This document shows, piece by piece, positions 24,927 through 32,944 of a stretch of 35,148 nt of DNA; positions within the stretch are counted from its first letter, which is position 1; every line of letters starts with the position of its first letter. The notes beneath the pieces are model-generated. The model saw only the letters and a list, made by a program, of their open reading frames with translations, was not told where the DNA came from and did no database searches. The stretch is from positions 1 to 35,148 of the forward strand of contig CAMDPZ010000023.1 of NCBI GenBank assembly GCA_945905765.1, written 5' to 3'. This DNA comes from Nitrospira lenta (GTDB lineage Bacteria; Nitrospirota; Nitrospiria; Nitrospirales; Nitrospiraceae). Made by a program: the position numbers and the translations under genes.

Positions 24927-25025
24927 GGGAGCGGCTAGACCGTCCTTTGTGCTCGCGCAACGCGCGCCCTCGGAAGGGCCTCGTTGGACGCGCGCAGTGA
25001 AGGACGGTCTGGCCGCTCCCTTTTT
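24927..25025 (+). terminator. Long stem-loop terminator after the aminotransferase gene
   Basis: GGGAGCGGC-T-AGACCGTCCTT (from 24927) pairs with AAGGACGGTCT-G-GCCGCTCCC (ending 25020), a 21-bp stem with one T:G position. A GC-rich inner arm follows and TTTTT comes directly after the stem. The wobble pair works only in plus-strand RNA (the minus strand would have an A:C mismatch), which supports plus-strand function. It is unusually long for a terminator. Confidence 0.75.
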
Positions 25026-25036
25026 GCAAAGGGAGC
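25015..25036 (+). repeat. Overlapping 9-bp hairpin sharing the terminator's right arm
   Basis: GCTCCCTTT (25015-25023) pairs perfectly with AAAGGGAGC (25028-25036) around a TTGC loop. It uses the last six bases of the terminator's right arm and its T-tract, so the two folds are mutually exclusive. Confidence 0.6.
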
Positions 25037-25128
25037 AATCGGATAAATCCGGCGCTTGTTTTGCCCGATCGCTTGTCCGTCTTTTCACCTCATGGTAAGC
25101 AGGATGGAGCGAGAGGAGTTGGAAGATC

Positions 25129-25581
25129 ATGATGCTGTTGCGATCCATAGGTATTCCCGTTTTGCTTCTGTGCTCATTATTCGTGGCAGCTTGCGCCAAT
25201 CAGACGGTGTATCCCGTCGCGTCTCCTGATTCTCAGCCAGGCGACCGGCAGGTTCTGGCCGGTGAATGGGAATATGTCGATGGCGCGGTCGTTCGGCTGG
25301 TGCTGGACGAGCAGGGCAACGGACATTATGAGTGGAAGCAGGGGCGGTTCGAGACGCAAACGCTCATTGGCCATACCTGGCATGGCATGTGGTTTCAGAA
25401 GGAGAACGACCGGGACGGAGGATTTGCCGTCGAGTTCTCTCAGGATTTTTCAGAAGGGGAGGGGCGCTGGTGGTATAGCCGCATCGGAGCCGACTATGCG
25501 CCAGGGCAAAAGGGCGGGACCTTCCATCTCACCCGAAAAGATTCGCGGACAAGTTTGAGCGACACGCCTCCCGCTCCTTAA
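25129..25581 (+). CDS. Predicted lipoprotein of unknown function
   Basis: A 150-residue lipoprotein. A signal peptide with lipobox AAC (LFVAACANQ, about residues 14-22) is followed by a soluble beta-rich domain with many Trp and Gly residues (GEWEY, HTWHGMWFQKENDRDGG, GEGRWWYSRIGADYAPG), suggesting a lipocalin-like or small beta-barrel-like fold. ATGATG at 25129 or 25132 are possible starts; GAGGAG lies about 10 bases upstream. Its stop overlaps the stop of the convergent reductase gene. No family recognised. Confidence 0.75.
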   Translation: MMLLRSIGIPVLLLCSLFVAACANQTVYPVASPDSQPGDRQVLAGEWEYVDGAVVRLVLDEQGNGHYEWKQGRFETQTLIGHTWHGMWFQKENDRDGGFAVEFSQDFSEGEGRWWYSRIGADYAPGQKGGTFHLTRKDSRTSLSDTPPAP

Positions 25582-26441
25582 TTTTTCGGATTGACTGTTT
25601 CGTACAGCGCTGCATAATCAGCCTCGCCTAATCCCTGCGCAATGGTCCGCTCCAGCACCGGCTTGATTCCCTCCAGACTGCTCGTCGTCAGTTCGTAGCC
25701 TGAGGCTTCTTTTAGGAAGAGCTCCACATCCTTTAAGAGATGGCGGGTGGAAAAGTTCGGATGGTGATAGTCCCTCGTCAGGAGTCTCGGCAGTTTCTTG
25801 TCAAAGGATGGGGCGAACAATGCGCTTTCCCGCAAGATGGCCATGAAGGTCTCGACAGGCACGCCGGCCCGTTGCACCAGGCCAAGGCTCAGGGCGAAGG
25901 CTGAGATTTCCGCCGCGATCAATTGATTGAGCGCGAGTTTCAAGGATGCAGCTTTCCCGACAGGACCGATCAGGCGCGGCTCCCGGCTTAGAGAACGGAA
26001 CAACGGGCTCCATTGGGCAAATTGCTCTTCTGTTCCGCCAGCCATTACCAAGAGGGTTCCGGCTTTCGCTTCGGCAATGCTGCCCAGCACCGGCGCCTCG
26101 CAATAGAATCCGCCGGCTCGCTCGACCTCGGCTTGGATGGCCAGGCTTTCTTCCTGCGCGATGGTGCCCATCTGGATTACGGTTTTGCCGCGCAGCGCCG
26201 CCAAGGAATCTGCGGTCAGCAGGACGGCGCGGATGGCCGCCGCGTCGGCCAACATCAAGATCACGCAGTCGGCTTGGGCCATCGCCTGTTCCGGCCTCGT
26301 GACGACGGTAATGCCGCAGGCCTGCAGGGGCAGCGCCTTGGCCGTGGTGCGGTTATAGACCGTGACGCAGTGGCCGGCCGACTGGAGCCGTTCGGCGATC
26401 GCTCGACCCAGCAGACCGGTTCCCAACAGGGCGATGGTCAT
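25578..26441 (-). CDS. 3-hydroxyisobutyrate-dehydrogenase-family NAD(P) reductase
   Basis: A 287-residue beta-hydroxyacid dehydrogenase. The Rossmann motif GTGLLG is at residues 7-12, the substrate-binding GAPVLGS-like motif appears as CEAPVLGSIAEAKAGTL, and the catalytic-lysine helix is KAASLKLALNQL. Glyoxylate/succinic-semialdehyde reductases (GLYR type) share this pattern. I chose ATG 26441; ATG 26459, which overlaps the upstream stop as ATGA, is equally possible. It ends an operon of leuC, leuD, an unknown gene and a phosphatase, which might point to branched-chain keto-acid or aldehyde clean-up, but this is inference. Confidence 0.88.
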   Translation of the reverse strand: MTIALLGTGLLGRAIAERLQSAGHCVTVYNRTTAKALPLQACGITVVTRPEQAMAQADCVILMLADAAAIRAVLLTADSLAALRGKTVIQMGTIAQEESLAIQAEVERAGGFYCEAPVLGSIAEAKAGTLLVMAGGTEEQFAQWSPLFRSLSREPRLIGPVGKAASLKLALNQLIAAEISAFALSLGLVQRAGVPVETFMAILRESALFAPSFDKKLPRLLTRDYHHPNFSTRHLLKDVELFLKEASGYELTTSSLEGIKPVLERTIAQGLGEADYAALYETVNPKN

Positions 26442-26455
26442 GGAGTCTCTCACTT

Positions 26456-27265
26456 TCATTCCGGTTGCAAGCGAGCCTGTTCGGCATGGATCTGGAGTCT
26501 GGCGCGCAGGTCTTTGTCGGCCGTGGCCGCCACGGAGATGACGCCGGAGAATGTCGGCAGGGGCTGATTGAAGACGAAGGGTTTCCCTGCTCCGTCGCTG
26601 ATCGTGCCGCCGCCTTCTTCGATAAGCAGGACTCCGGCCGCCACATCCCATTCATATTCCGGATCGATGGTGAAGGCGGCCTGGACACGGCCAGCTGCGA
26701 CCAGGGCCAATGCATGGGCGATGGAATACATGGGGCGGCAGCGGCTGGTTTCCGCGAGCGTCGCCCAGCGGTCGATCCGGAATTCTCTGGCGCCGACCAT
26801 GATGACGGGATCGAAGTCGTGAAGGGGCGAGAGGGTGACGCGCGAGCCGTTCAGGAAGAGCCCTCCGCCGCGCACTGCCGTGAAGAGTTCATCGGTGGAG
26901 GGGTTGAGGATCGCGGCGACGACCGGGAAGCCCCGTTCGATCAAGGCGGCGGAGATGCAGAATTCCGGCACCCGATTCACCAAGGCTCTGGTGCCGTCGA
27001 TGGGGTCGATAATCCAGACACGGTCGTGGTCGAGTCGCGCCAGGTCGTCGGGCGATTCCTCCGAGAGCCATCCATCCGATGGAAACTCCCGGCGCTGCAT
27101 GTCGTAGAGGATGCGGTTGACCTCGTGGTCCACGGTGGTGACCGGCGAATGGTCCGCCTTCGTCTGGACCTCGAATCCGTCCCGGACCAGCTCGCGCACC
27201 CGCGCGCCGGCCTGTCGGACCGAGTCGATCAATGTGGCGAGTTCTTGTTCCATGTTGCGAGCCAC
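26456..27265 (-). CDS. Inositol-monophosphatase-family phosphatase (CysQ-like)
   Basis: A 269-residue Mg-dependent phosphatase. The metal motif WIIDPIDGTRALV (around residue 84), SEES upstream and the C-terminal YEWDVAAGVLLIEEGGG are diagnostic of the inositol monophosphatase superfamily. Members hydrolyse inositol phosphates, fructose-1,6-bisphosphate, histidinol phosphate or 3'-phosphoadenosine-5'-phosphate (CysQ). The cysteine-biosynthesis role would be the commonest guess for a stand-alone copy; the substrate is not proven. The GTG at 27265 has GGAG about 9 bases upstream. It follows the anchored unknown protein by a few bases. Confidence 0.9.
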   Translation of the reverse strand: MARNMEQELATLIDSVRQAGARVRELVRDGFEVQTKADHSPVTTVDHEVNRILYDMQRREFPSDGWLSEESPDDLARLDHDRVWIIDPIDGTRALVNRVPEFCISAALIERGFPVVAAILNPSTDELFTAVRGGGLFLNGSRVTLSPLHDFDPVIMVGAREFRIDRWATLAETSRCRPMYSIAHALALVAAGRVQAAFTIDPEYEWDVAAGVLLIEEGGGTISDGAGKPFVFNQPLPTFSGVISVAATADKDLRARLQIHAEQARLQPE

Positions 27266-27271
27266 GACACG

Positions 27272-27631
27272 TTACTCCTGGACCTCGACGCGATCGACGA
27301 AGTAGGCGGTCTCGCCGAAGCAGCTCGTCGGCAGGTACCGGTATTCTTTGTAGTGCAGCACCAGGCGCTTCCCCATCACCTGCGAGAGTTGCGCGGCGAT
27401 CTGCTCATCCCGCACGCTGAACTCCCAGAGCACCGGCGCGACGCCCGGCACCGTGGTCATGGCCAGCTCCCCTTCGTGCGTCTTGCAGATCCAGCCCTTG
27501 TGGGAAAATTTCTGAATATAGCCGGCGCGGTTCCCGTCGGAGTAGCTGTAGTTGAAGGCGACGAGCAGATAGGCCGCGCCGAAGAAGAGGAACAGCAGAA
27601 ACAGCTTCGGGCGCCAGAGCCACGTCATCAT
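27272..27631 (-). CDS. Membrane-anchored protein of unknown function
   Basis: A 119-residue protein with an N-terminal helix (FLLFLFFGAAYLLVAF) and a periplasmic domain starting YSYSDGNRAGYIQKFSHKGW, with GELAM and VLWEFSV strands and an HYKEYRYLP segment. Similar proteins with the DGxRAGxxxKFSxKG segment are common in bacteria and often misannotated as 6-phosphogluconate dehydrogenase, but no function is known. Starts at ATG 27631, ATG 27628 and GTG 27640 are all possible, with no clear ribosome site. It lies between leuD and the IMPase-type gene and is probably translated by coupling. Confidence 0.75.
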   Translation of the reverse strand: MMTWLWRPKLFLLFLFFGAAYLLVAFNYSYSDGNRAGYIQKFSHKGWICKTHEGELAMTTVPGVAPVLWEFSVRDEQIAAQLSQVMGKRLVLHYKEYRYLPTSCFGETAYFVDRVEVQE

Positions 27632-27642
27632 GCGTGTCACGG

Positions 27643-28266
27643 TTACGGGCGAAGGTCCGTGAAGAGCCAGGGCGCCTCGGACTTCCGTCTGGTTTCGTAA
27701 GATACGATGCTGGCCTCATGCTGCAAGGTCAAGCCGATGGAGTCGAGGCCCCGATAGAGACAGTCTTTCCGGAAGGGATCGATCTCGAAGCGATAGCTGG
27801 CGCCGCTCGGAGTCGTTACCGTCTGTTTTTCCAGGTCCACTGTCAGCTGGTAGCCGGGCGTTGCGAGCACGTCTTTCATCGTCGCCAGCACCTCGTCAGC
27901 TTTCAGGACGATGGGCAGAATGCCGTTCTGGAAGCAGTTGTTGTAGAAGATGTCGGCAAAGCTCGAGGCGATGACGCAGCGGAAGCCTTGATCGAGGAGC
28001 GCCCAGGGGGCATGTTCACGCGACGAGCCGCACCCGAAGTTATCGCGAGTGAGCAGAATCGTCGCGCCCTGGAAGCGGGGTTGGTTCAAAAAGAACATCG
28101 GGTCCTGCGACCCGTCCTTCTGTTTGCGCCAATCGTAGAACAGCCCTTCGCGGAGCCCGGTCCGTTTGATCGTCTTCAGAAACTGCTTCGGGATGATCTG
28201 ATCGGTATCGACATTGACGCGGTCCAGCGGCGCGACCAGACCTGTCAGGATGGTAAAGGCTTGCAT
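27643..28266 (-). CDS. leuD: LeuD, 3-isopropylmalate dehydratase small subunit
   Basis: A 207-residue swivelling-domain subunit of isopropylmalate isomerase in leucine biosynthesis. [14 protein letters not shown] at residues 17-30 and the [13 protein letters not shown] motif (around residue 70) are typical of the small subunit. The following [17 protein letters not shown] region contributes to the substrate site. Length matches the bacterial LeuD (~200). It begins 7 bases after leuC, with an AGAGGA site upstream, so the two subunits are co-translated. Confidence 0.96.
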   Translation of the reverse strand: MQAFTILTGLVAPLDRVNVDTDQIIPKQFLKTIKRTGLREGLFYDWRKQKDGSQDPMFFLNQPRFQGATILLTRDNFGCGSSREHAPWALLDQGFRCVIASSFADIFYNNCFQNGILPIVLKADEVLATMKDVLATPGYQLTVDLEKQTVTTPSGASYRFEIDPFRKDCLYRGLDSIGLTLQHEASIVSYETRRKSEAPWLFTDLRP

Positions 28267-28273
28267 AGGTCCT

Positions 28274-29677
28274 CTATTTCCAGGTTCGGATATCGACGAA
28301 GTGCCCCTCGACGGCGGCTGCGACAGCCATGGCCGGAGAGACGAGATGGGTGCGGCCGCCAGCCCCCTGGCGTCCTTCGAAGTTTCGATTGCTGGTCGAG
28401 GCGCAACGCTCGCCCGGTTGAAGCACGTCGGCGTTCATGGCCAGGCACATGCTGCAGCCGGCTTCCCGCCACTCGAATCCCGCTTCCTTGAAGAGGCGGT
28501 CGAGCCCTTCCTGTTCGGCCTGTTGCTTTACCAGACCGGAGCCTGGCACCACCATTGCCCGCACACCAGTGGCGACGCTCTTGCCTCGGGCCAAGTTGGC
28601 GGCCAGGCGGAGGTCTTCGATACGCGAGTTGGTGCAGGATCCGATGAACACCGTATCGATCTTGATATCGGTGATGGGCATGTTCGGAATGAGGCCCATA
28701 TATTCCAAGGCCCGCTCCGTGGCCTGGCGCTGGTTCACGTCGGTGATCGTCCGGGGGTCCGGCACCCGTTGATCGATGCCGGTCACCATGCCGGGACTGG
28801 TGCCCCAGCTGACTTGCGGCGCGATGTCCTCGGCTTTCATCGTGACGGTCATATCGTAGGAGGCGTTTGTATCGGTCTTCAGATGTTGCCAGGCTTGCAC
28901 GGCCTGTTCGAACAGTTTGCCCTTTGGAGCCAAGGGACGGTCCTTCACATAGGCGATGGTCTTGTCGTCCGGCGCGACCATGCCGGCTCGCGCGCCTGCC
29001 TCGATCGACATATTGCAGAGCGTCATGCGCCCTTCCATGCTGAGGGCGCGGATCGCCGAGCCCGTATATTCGATGACGTAGCCGGTTCCCCCGGCCGTGC
29101 CGATCTTTCCGATGATTGCGAGCGTGACGTCTTTCGCCGAGCAGAGGCTCGACAGGACTCCATCAACGCGCACTTCCATGGTCTTGGGCCGCTTCTGGAC
29201 CAGACATTGGGTGGCCAGCACATGTTCCACTTCGCTGGTGCCGATGCCAAAGGCCAAGGCCCCGAACGCGCCATGCGTGGAGGTATGGGAGTCGCCGCAC
29301 ACAATGGTCGTGCCCGGCAGGGTAAAGCCCTGTTCCGGCCCGATCACATGCACCACGCCTTGGCGGATGTCGTTCATGCCGAAGAGGGTGATGTCGAAGT
29401 CGCGGCAGTTTTCCTCCAGCGTCCTGATCTGTATCGCGCTGAGGGGATCGGCGATGCCCACGGACCGGTCGGTGGTCGGAACATTGTGGTCCGGCACCGC
29501 CAAGGTGGCGCCGGGACGGCGAGGCTTGCGGCCTGAGAGCCTGAGTCCCTCGAACGCCTGTGGCGACGTGACTTCGTGGACGAGTTGGCGATCGATGTAG
29601 AGCAGGGTAGTCCCGTCCGGCTCTGCGCGGACAACGTGAGATTCCCAGATTTTATCAAATAGGGTCTGAGCGGCCAT
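28274..29677 (-). CDS. leuC: LeuC, 3-isopropylmalate dehydratase large subunit
   Basis: A 467-residue aconitase-superfamily subunit that, with LeuD, converts 2-isopropylmalate to 3-isopropylmalate. The [4Fe-4S] ligands are visible as C348 (GSCTNSR), C408 and C411 (AGCSMCLA), spaced as in E. coli Leu[15 protein letters not shown] in the middle part is also typical. The ATG at 29677 has GAGGAG 5 bases upstream. It is the first gene of the minus-strand operon, and its promoter and 5' hairpin are described separately. Confidence 0.97.
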   Translation of the reverse strand: MAAQTLFDKIWESHVVRAEPDGTTLLYIDRQLVHEVTSPQAFEGLRLSGRKPRRPGATLAVPDHNVPTTDRSVGIADPLSAIQIRTLEENCRDFDITLFGMNDIRQGVVHVIGPEQGFTLPGTTIVCGDSHTSTHGAFGALAFGIGTSEVEHVLATQCLVQKRPKTMEVRVDGVLSSLCSAKDVTLAIIGKIGTAGGTGYVIEYTGSAIRALSMEGRMTLCNMSIEAGARAGMVAPDDKTIAYVKDRPLAPKGKLFEQAVQAWQHLKTDTNASYDMTVTMKAEDIAPQVSWGTSPGMVTGIDQRVPDPRTITDVNQRQATERALEYMGLIPNMPITDIKIDTVFIGSCTNSRIEDLRLAANLARGKSVATGVRAMVVPGSGLVKQQAEQEGLDRLFKEAGFEWREAGCSMCLAMNADVLQPGERCASTSNRNFEGRQGAGGRTHLVSPAMAVAAAVEGHFVDIRTWK

Positions 29678-29700
29678 GGTAACTCCTCAATGATCGATCT

Positions 29701-29736
29701 CTCCCGGATGGCACCTCCGGGAGGATCCATATTATA
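29701..29736 (-). promoter_or_regulatory. leuC promoter with a 5' mRNA hairpin
   Basis: On the minus strand a perfect TATAAT (29736-29731) is preceded by a TTGTAC-like -35 with a 19-base spacer (or GTACAG with 17). About 7 bases later, at the likely transcript start, CTCCCGGA (29723-29716) pairs with TCCGGGAG (29708-29701) in an 8-bp hairpin. The hairpin lies upstream of the ribosome site and has no T-tract, so it is more likely to protect or regulate the 5' end than to terminate. Confidence 0.5.
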
Positions 29737-29862
29737 CAGAGTCCTCCCCCGGTCTGTACAAGAGCGGGCACCATAATTCTTGCGTTGAACGGATGGACGT
29801 GGTACCACCGCCTGGCCAGCTGTATGAGGTCCTGTCCCCTCGGTTACACCAGAGGATTCCCT

Positions 29863-30333
29863 GTGACATCTCAGCCCTGGACCGATCCTGCCGTCATTGA
29901 GTGGTCGCAACTGCTCCTCAACAGTTTTCGTCGCTGGACCGGGCGTGAACTGCTCGAACGAGCGGGCGACCCTTCGTACCAGGCCCATGCCCTCTTTCTC
30001 TCCCCATTCGTCGTTGTGTCGCACGGGGCGGAAGAGGATCCCTTGCTCAACTACGGGAACCAGATGGCCTTGGACCTGTGGGAGTTGCCCTGGGATCAAT
30101 TCGTGCAAACGCCCTCCCGGCTCACCGCCGAACCGATCAATCGAGCCGAACGGGAATGGATGTTGGAGCAGGCCAAAGTCCGCGGCTACCTCGACACCTA
30201 TAGGGGCGTGAGAATTACTTCGACCGGACGCCGCTTTCTCGTCGATAACGCCAGAATCTGGAATGTCGTGGATGCGCAGGGGCAGAGGGTGGGACAGGCG
30301 GCGAGTTTCGCGCAGTGGACCTGGCTGAGCTGA
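29863..30333 (+). CDS. MEKHLA-domain protein
   Basis: A 156-residue MEKHLA-domain protein, a small PAS-like domain also found at the C terminus of plant class III HD-Zip factors. Signature segments are FVVVSHGAEEDPLLNYGNQMALDLWELPW and RLTAEPINRAEREW, then GYRGVRI-like YRGVRITSTGRRF and the terminal GQAASFAQW. Bacterial stand-alone members are of unknown function, perhaps small-molecule or redox sensing. I chose the GTG at 29863 because AGAGGA lies 6 bases upstream; an in-frame ATG at 29785 would add 26 non-family residues. It is divergent from leuC. Confidence 0.85.
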   Translation: MTSQPWTDPAVIEWSQLLLNSFRRWTGRELLERAGDPSYQAHALFLSPFVVVSHGAEEDPLLNYGNQMALDLWELPWDQFVQTPSRLTAEPINRAEREWMLEQAKVRGYLDTYRGVRITSTGRRFLVDNARIWNVVDAQGQRVGQAASFAQWTWLS

Positions 30334-30380
30334 TTAGTCTGCAAGATGCTGAAAAAGTCCGCCAATCCAGGAGAGGGAGC

Positions 30381-30605
30381 TTAGCTCGCTGATTCGTCCG
30401 GGAGCCGTTCGAATCGCGGGCGCGGAAGACCTTCGACTGTCACAGTTTCCAGAAACATCGCCAGAGGTCTGATCCACAGGCCCCGTTCGCCGTAAAGCGC
30501 GCGATAGACGACGAACTCCTCTTCCGTTTCCGAATGCTTTGCCACCCCGAGCACTTCGTACTCGTGGCCCTTCTTGTAATGTCGATAGCGGCCAGGCTGG
30601 ACCAT
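30381..30605 (-). CDS. DUF1653 protein
   Basis: A 74-residue DUF1653 domain. RYRHYKKGHEYEVLGVAKHSETEEEFVVYRALYG is the family signature, followed by LWIRPLAMFLE. The domain has an SH3-like barrel and its role is unknown. ATG at 30605 has GGAG 5 bases upstream. It converges with the MEKHLA gene across a 47-base gap. Confidence 0.9.
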   Translation of the reverse strand: MVQPGRYRHYKKGHEYEVLGVAKHSETEEEFVVYRALYGERGLWIRPLAMFLETVTVEGLPRPRFERLPDESAS

Positions 30606-30732
30606 CCCGTCTCCGTTTCTATTCCGTACTATATGAGAACAGGCGAGGGAATGACAGGGCCGCGGGGTCTGGAGCTGTCAGTGTGCGGAGATTCAGGGAT
30701 CAGCGGGAGGCAGTCTGGGCGTGTGAGGCTTG

Positions 30733-31356
30733 CTAGGTCCAGATCTCGAGAGGGCCTCGATGGACAATGGCATGGAGAATATCGCTGGTCGTCAAAATGC
30801 CGATCGGGTGACGGGCATTGTCGACGATGGGAATGGCGCTCACATATTCATCGAGCATGGCGCGGGCGATCTCGCGGAGCTCCGTGATGGGGCTGGCGGA
30901 TAAGACCCGAAGGCTCATCACCTGCGCGAGCGTATGTTCGGCGGAAGGCCCTGGCGAGCTGGACGATTCCAATTCCTGCATGTAGGGCAACAGATCGCGG
31001 TCCGAGATCAGTCCGACCAGGGTGCCATGCAGCGACGTCACGGGGAGATGGTGGATCCCTTTGCATTTCATCACCGTCCAGGCTTCCTGCAACGTACTGT
31101 CGGATGGCAGCCAGGTGACAGGCGAGGTCATGAGGTCCTGCGCCAGGAGCCCCTGTTTCGGCGCTGGGTCTTGATGCGCCTGTTGCTGATAGGCCTGTTG
31201 CGCGAGGAGCGAGGCGGGGTTGGCCTCCTGGTGTTTTTGTTCGTGCGAAGGGTTCCGTCGAGCGTCTGCATCGGTTTGTGACGCAGGCGCTCGCTGCGAC
31301 ACAGGTCGCGCAGGCTGCGTTTCGACGATGGCATTGACGGCACGTATCAGGGACAT
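30733..31356 (-). CDS. Protein with a CBS domain pair and disordered N terminus
   Basis: A 207-residue cytoplasmic protein. Residues 1-68 are Gln/Ala/Pro-rich and probably disordered. Two CBS motifs follow: DLMTSPVTWLPSDSTLQEAW to VGLISDRDLLPYM (~74-130) and LAQVMSLRVLSASPITELRE to IGILTTSDILHAIV (~142-202). CBS pairs usually bind adenosine nucleotides and regulate partner proteins. ATG at 31356 has GAGG 6 bases upstream. It is divergent from the oxidoreductase gene. No effector domain is attached, so it probably acts by binding another protein. Confidence 0.9.
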   Translation of the reverse strand: MSLIRAVNAIVETQPARPVSQRAPASQTDADARRNPSHEQKHQEANPASLLAQQAYQQQAHQDPAPKQGLLAQDLMTSPVTWLPSDSTLQEAWTVMKCKGIHHLPVTSLHGTLVGLISDRDLLPYMQELESSSSPGPSAEHTLAQVMSLRVLSASPITELREIARAMLDEYVSAIPIVDNARHPIGILTTSDILHAIVHRGPLEIWT

Positions 31357-31561
31357 AGTTAACCTCGTAACGCCTTTATCGGAGGTTCCCGGTACGTACT
31401 TAAGCGCGAAGGGCTTATTACGCGATTATTCTGGACAAGAGGCCGGGATTGGGAGAAAGGCGGGGCCTCGTGCCGATAGCAGCCAGGCGGCCCCATCGTG
31501 TATCCTGCCAGCGCTTGTGTGGTTACGGGAATGAAGGGCGCCATGCGAGGGTTAGGATTCG
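31357..31561. other. Divergent promoter region
   Basis: About 200 bases between the CBS gene and the flavin oxidoreductase gene. I see no gene and no confident promoter; short AT-rich segments (TTATTACGCGATTATT near 31417-31432) could serve as promoter elements for either direction. Confidence 0.3.
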
Positions 31562-32944
31562 ATGAAGAAGAGACATGACATAATCGTCATCGGAGGAGGC
31601 TCGGCCGGCTATGCCGCGGCCAGGACTGCTCGCGATGCCGGCGCGGACGTGGCCATTGTGGATCAGGGTCCTCTGGGGGGCCTCTGTATCCTGCGCGGCT
31701 GTATGCCGACAAAGGCCATACTCCGCTCCGCAGAAGTGGCGGCCCTCTTGAGGCGGGCGAAGGAGTTCGGGCTCTCCTCTGTGTCGGTTCAGGCAGATCT
31801 GTCGGCGATTGTAGATCGAAAAAATCGGCTGGTTCGTGAATTTGCGGATTACCGTATTCAGCAACTTCATGATCCGCAGTTCACGCTCTATCCCTCGCGG
31901 GCGGCCTTTCAGTCTCCCACCGAAATCATCGCCGGAGATAGGGTTTTGTCGGCCGGCTCGTTCATCATTGCGACGGGGTCGCGGCCCAGCGACGTGTCGA
32001 TTCCCGGATTGGCCCAAGCAGGGCATTTCACCAGCGATACGATTCTGGATCTCCGCATCAGACCGGATTCGTTGATCGTCCTGGGCGGCGGGGCGGTTGC
32101 GTTGGAGCTCGGGCAGTTCTTCGCGCGGCTCGGGACGAGGGTGACGATTCTTCAACGGAGCAGGACGCTCCTTTCCGGAATGGATGAAGCTGTCGGCCGC
32201 GCGCTGGAGGCGGCTTTGCTGGATGAGGGTTTCGCTGTCGTCACAGATGCGCAGTTGCTGCGGGTGACTCATGATGCAACGGGGAAGACGGTGTGGGTGA
32301 CGAAAGACGGACATGAGCAGTCGTATGTCGGCGAAGCGATTCTCCAGGCCCTGGGCCGCCGGCCCAATATCGAAGGGCTGCAGCTCGATCTGGCGGAGGT
32401 GGCAGTCGAAGGAGGGCGGATTGTGGTGGATGAGGCCCTGCGCACGTCGCAAGCCCATATCTATGCCGTGGGTGACGTGAATGAGATCTCGCCCATTGTG
32501 CATCTCGCCATTCAGCAGGGCGAGACCGCGGCCCATAATGCGATGCATCCGAACGGGCCGGTCAAAGAGCTCGACCATCGTCTTGATGCCGAAGTGGTCT
32601 TTACGGATCCTCAAGTCGCCGTCGTGGGACTGAACGAATCCCTCTGTCGCGCCCGAGGGATTCCGTACCTGACGGCCTCCTATCCCTTTGCCGACCACGG
32701 AAAGTCTCTCTGTCTCGGCGCGACCCACGGGTTCGTGAAACTGCTCTGTGCGCCAGGGACGGGCGAGCTTCTGGGCGCGCAGATCGTCGGCCCGGAGGCT
32801 GGTGAGCTGATCCATGAACTGATCGCGGTCATGTATTACCATGGGACCGCGGCGGACCTTGTGCGTATGCCGCATTACCATCCTACGTTGGCGGAAATCG
32901 TGACCTATCCGGCGGAGTCCATCGTCGAACAGTTGGGGACATGA
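31562..32944 (+). CDS. Dihydrolipoamide-dehydrogenase/mercuric-reductase-like flavin disulfide reductase
   Basis: A 460-residue class I pyridine nucleotide-disulfide oxidoreductase. The FAD motif GGGSAG is at residues 11-16 and the redox disulfide is C42/C47 (GLCILRGCMPTKA). The NAD(P) motif LGGGAVALELGQF lies mid-protein, and the C-terminal catalytic HYHPTLAE histidine region is present. The general family shuttles electrons from NAD(P)H through FAD and the disulfide to lipoamide, glutathione or metal ions. No 2-oxoacid dehydrogenase genes are adjacent, and there is no N-terminal metal-binding domain. The substrate is therefore unclear, and a stand-alone reductase role is likely. Its TGA overlaps the next start (ATGA). 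Confidence 0.88.
   Translation: MKKRHDIIVIGGGSAGYAAARTARDAGADVAIVDQGPLGGLCILRGCMPTKAILRSAEVAALLRRAKEFGLSSVSVQADLSAIVDRKNRLVREFADYRIQQLHDPQFTLYPSRAAFQSPTEIIAGDRVLSAGSFIIATGSRPSDVSIPGLAQAGHFTSDTILDLRIRPDSLIVLGGGAVALELGQFFARLGTRVTILQRSRTLLSGMDEAVGRALEAALLDEGFAVVTDAQLLRVTHDATGKTVWVTKDGHEQSYVGEAILQALGRRPNIEGLQLDLAEVAVEGGRIVVDEALRTSQAHIYAVGDVNEISPIVHLAIQQGETAAHNAMHPNGPVKELDHRLDAEVVFTDPQVAVVGLNESLCRARGIPYLTASYPFADHGKSLCLGATHGFVKLLCAPGTGELLGAQIVGPEAGELIHELIAVMYYHGTAADLVRMPHYHPTLAEIVTYPAESIVEQLGT

Noticed and set aside
26465-27700. Long plus-strand frame across the phosphatase and the anchored protein
   Set aside because: It crosses two real genes in antisense and has no start context or family signature.
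28214-29536. 440-codon plus-strand frame over leuC
   Set aside because: It is antisense to leuC, which contains the cluster cysteines.
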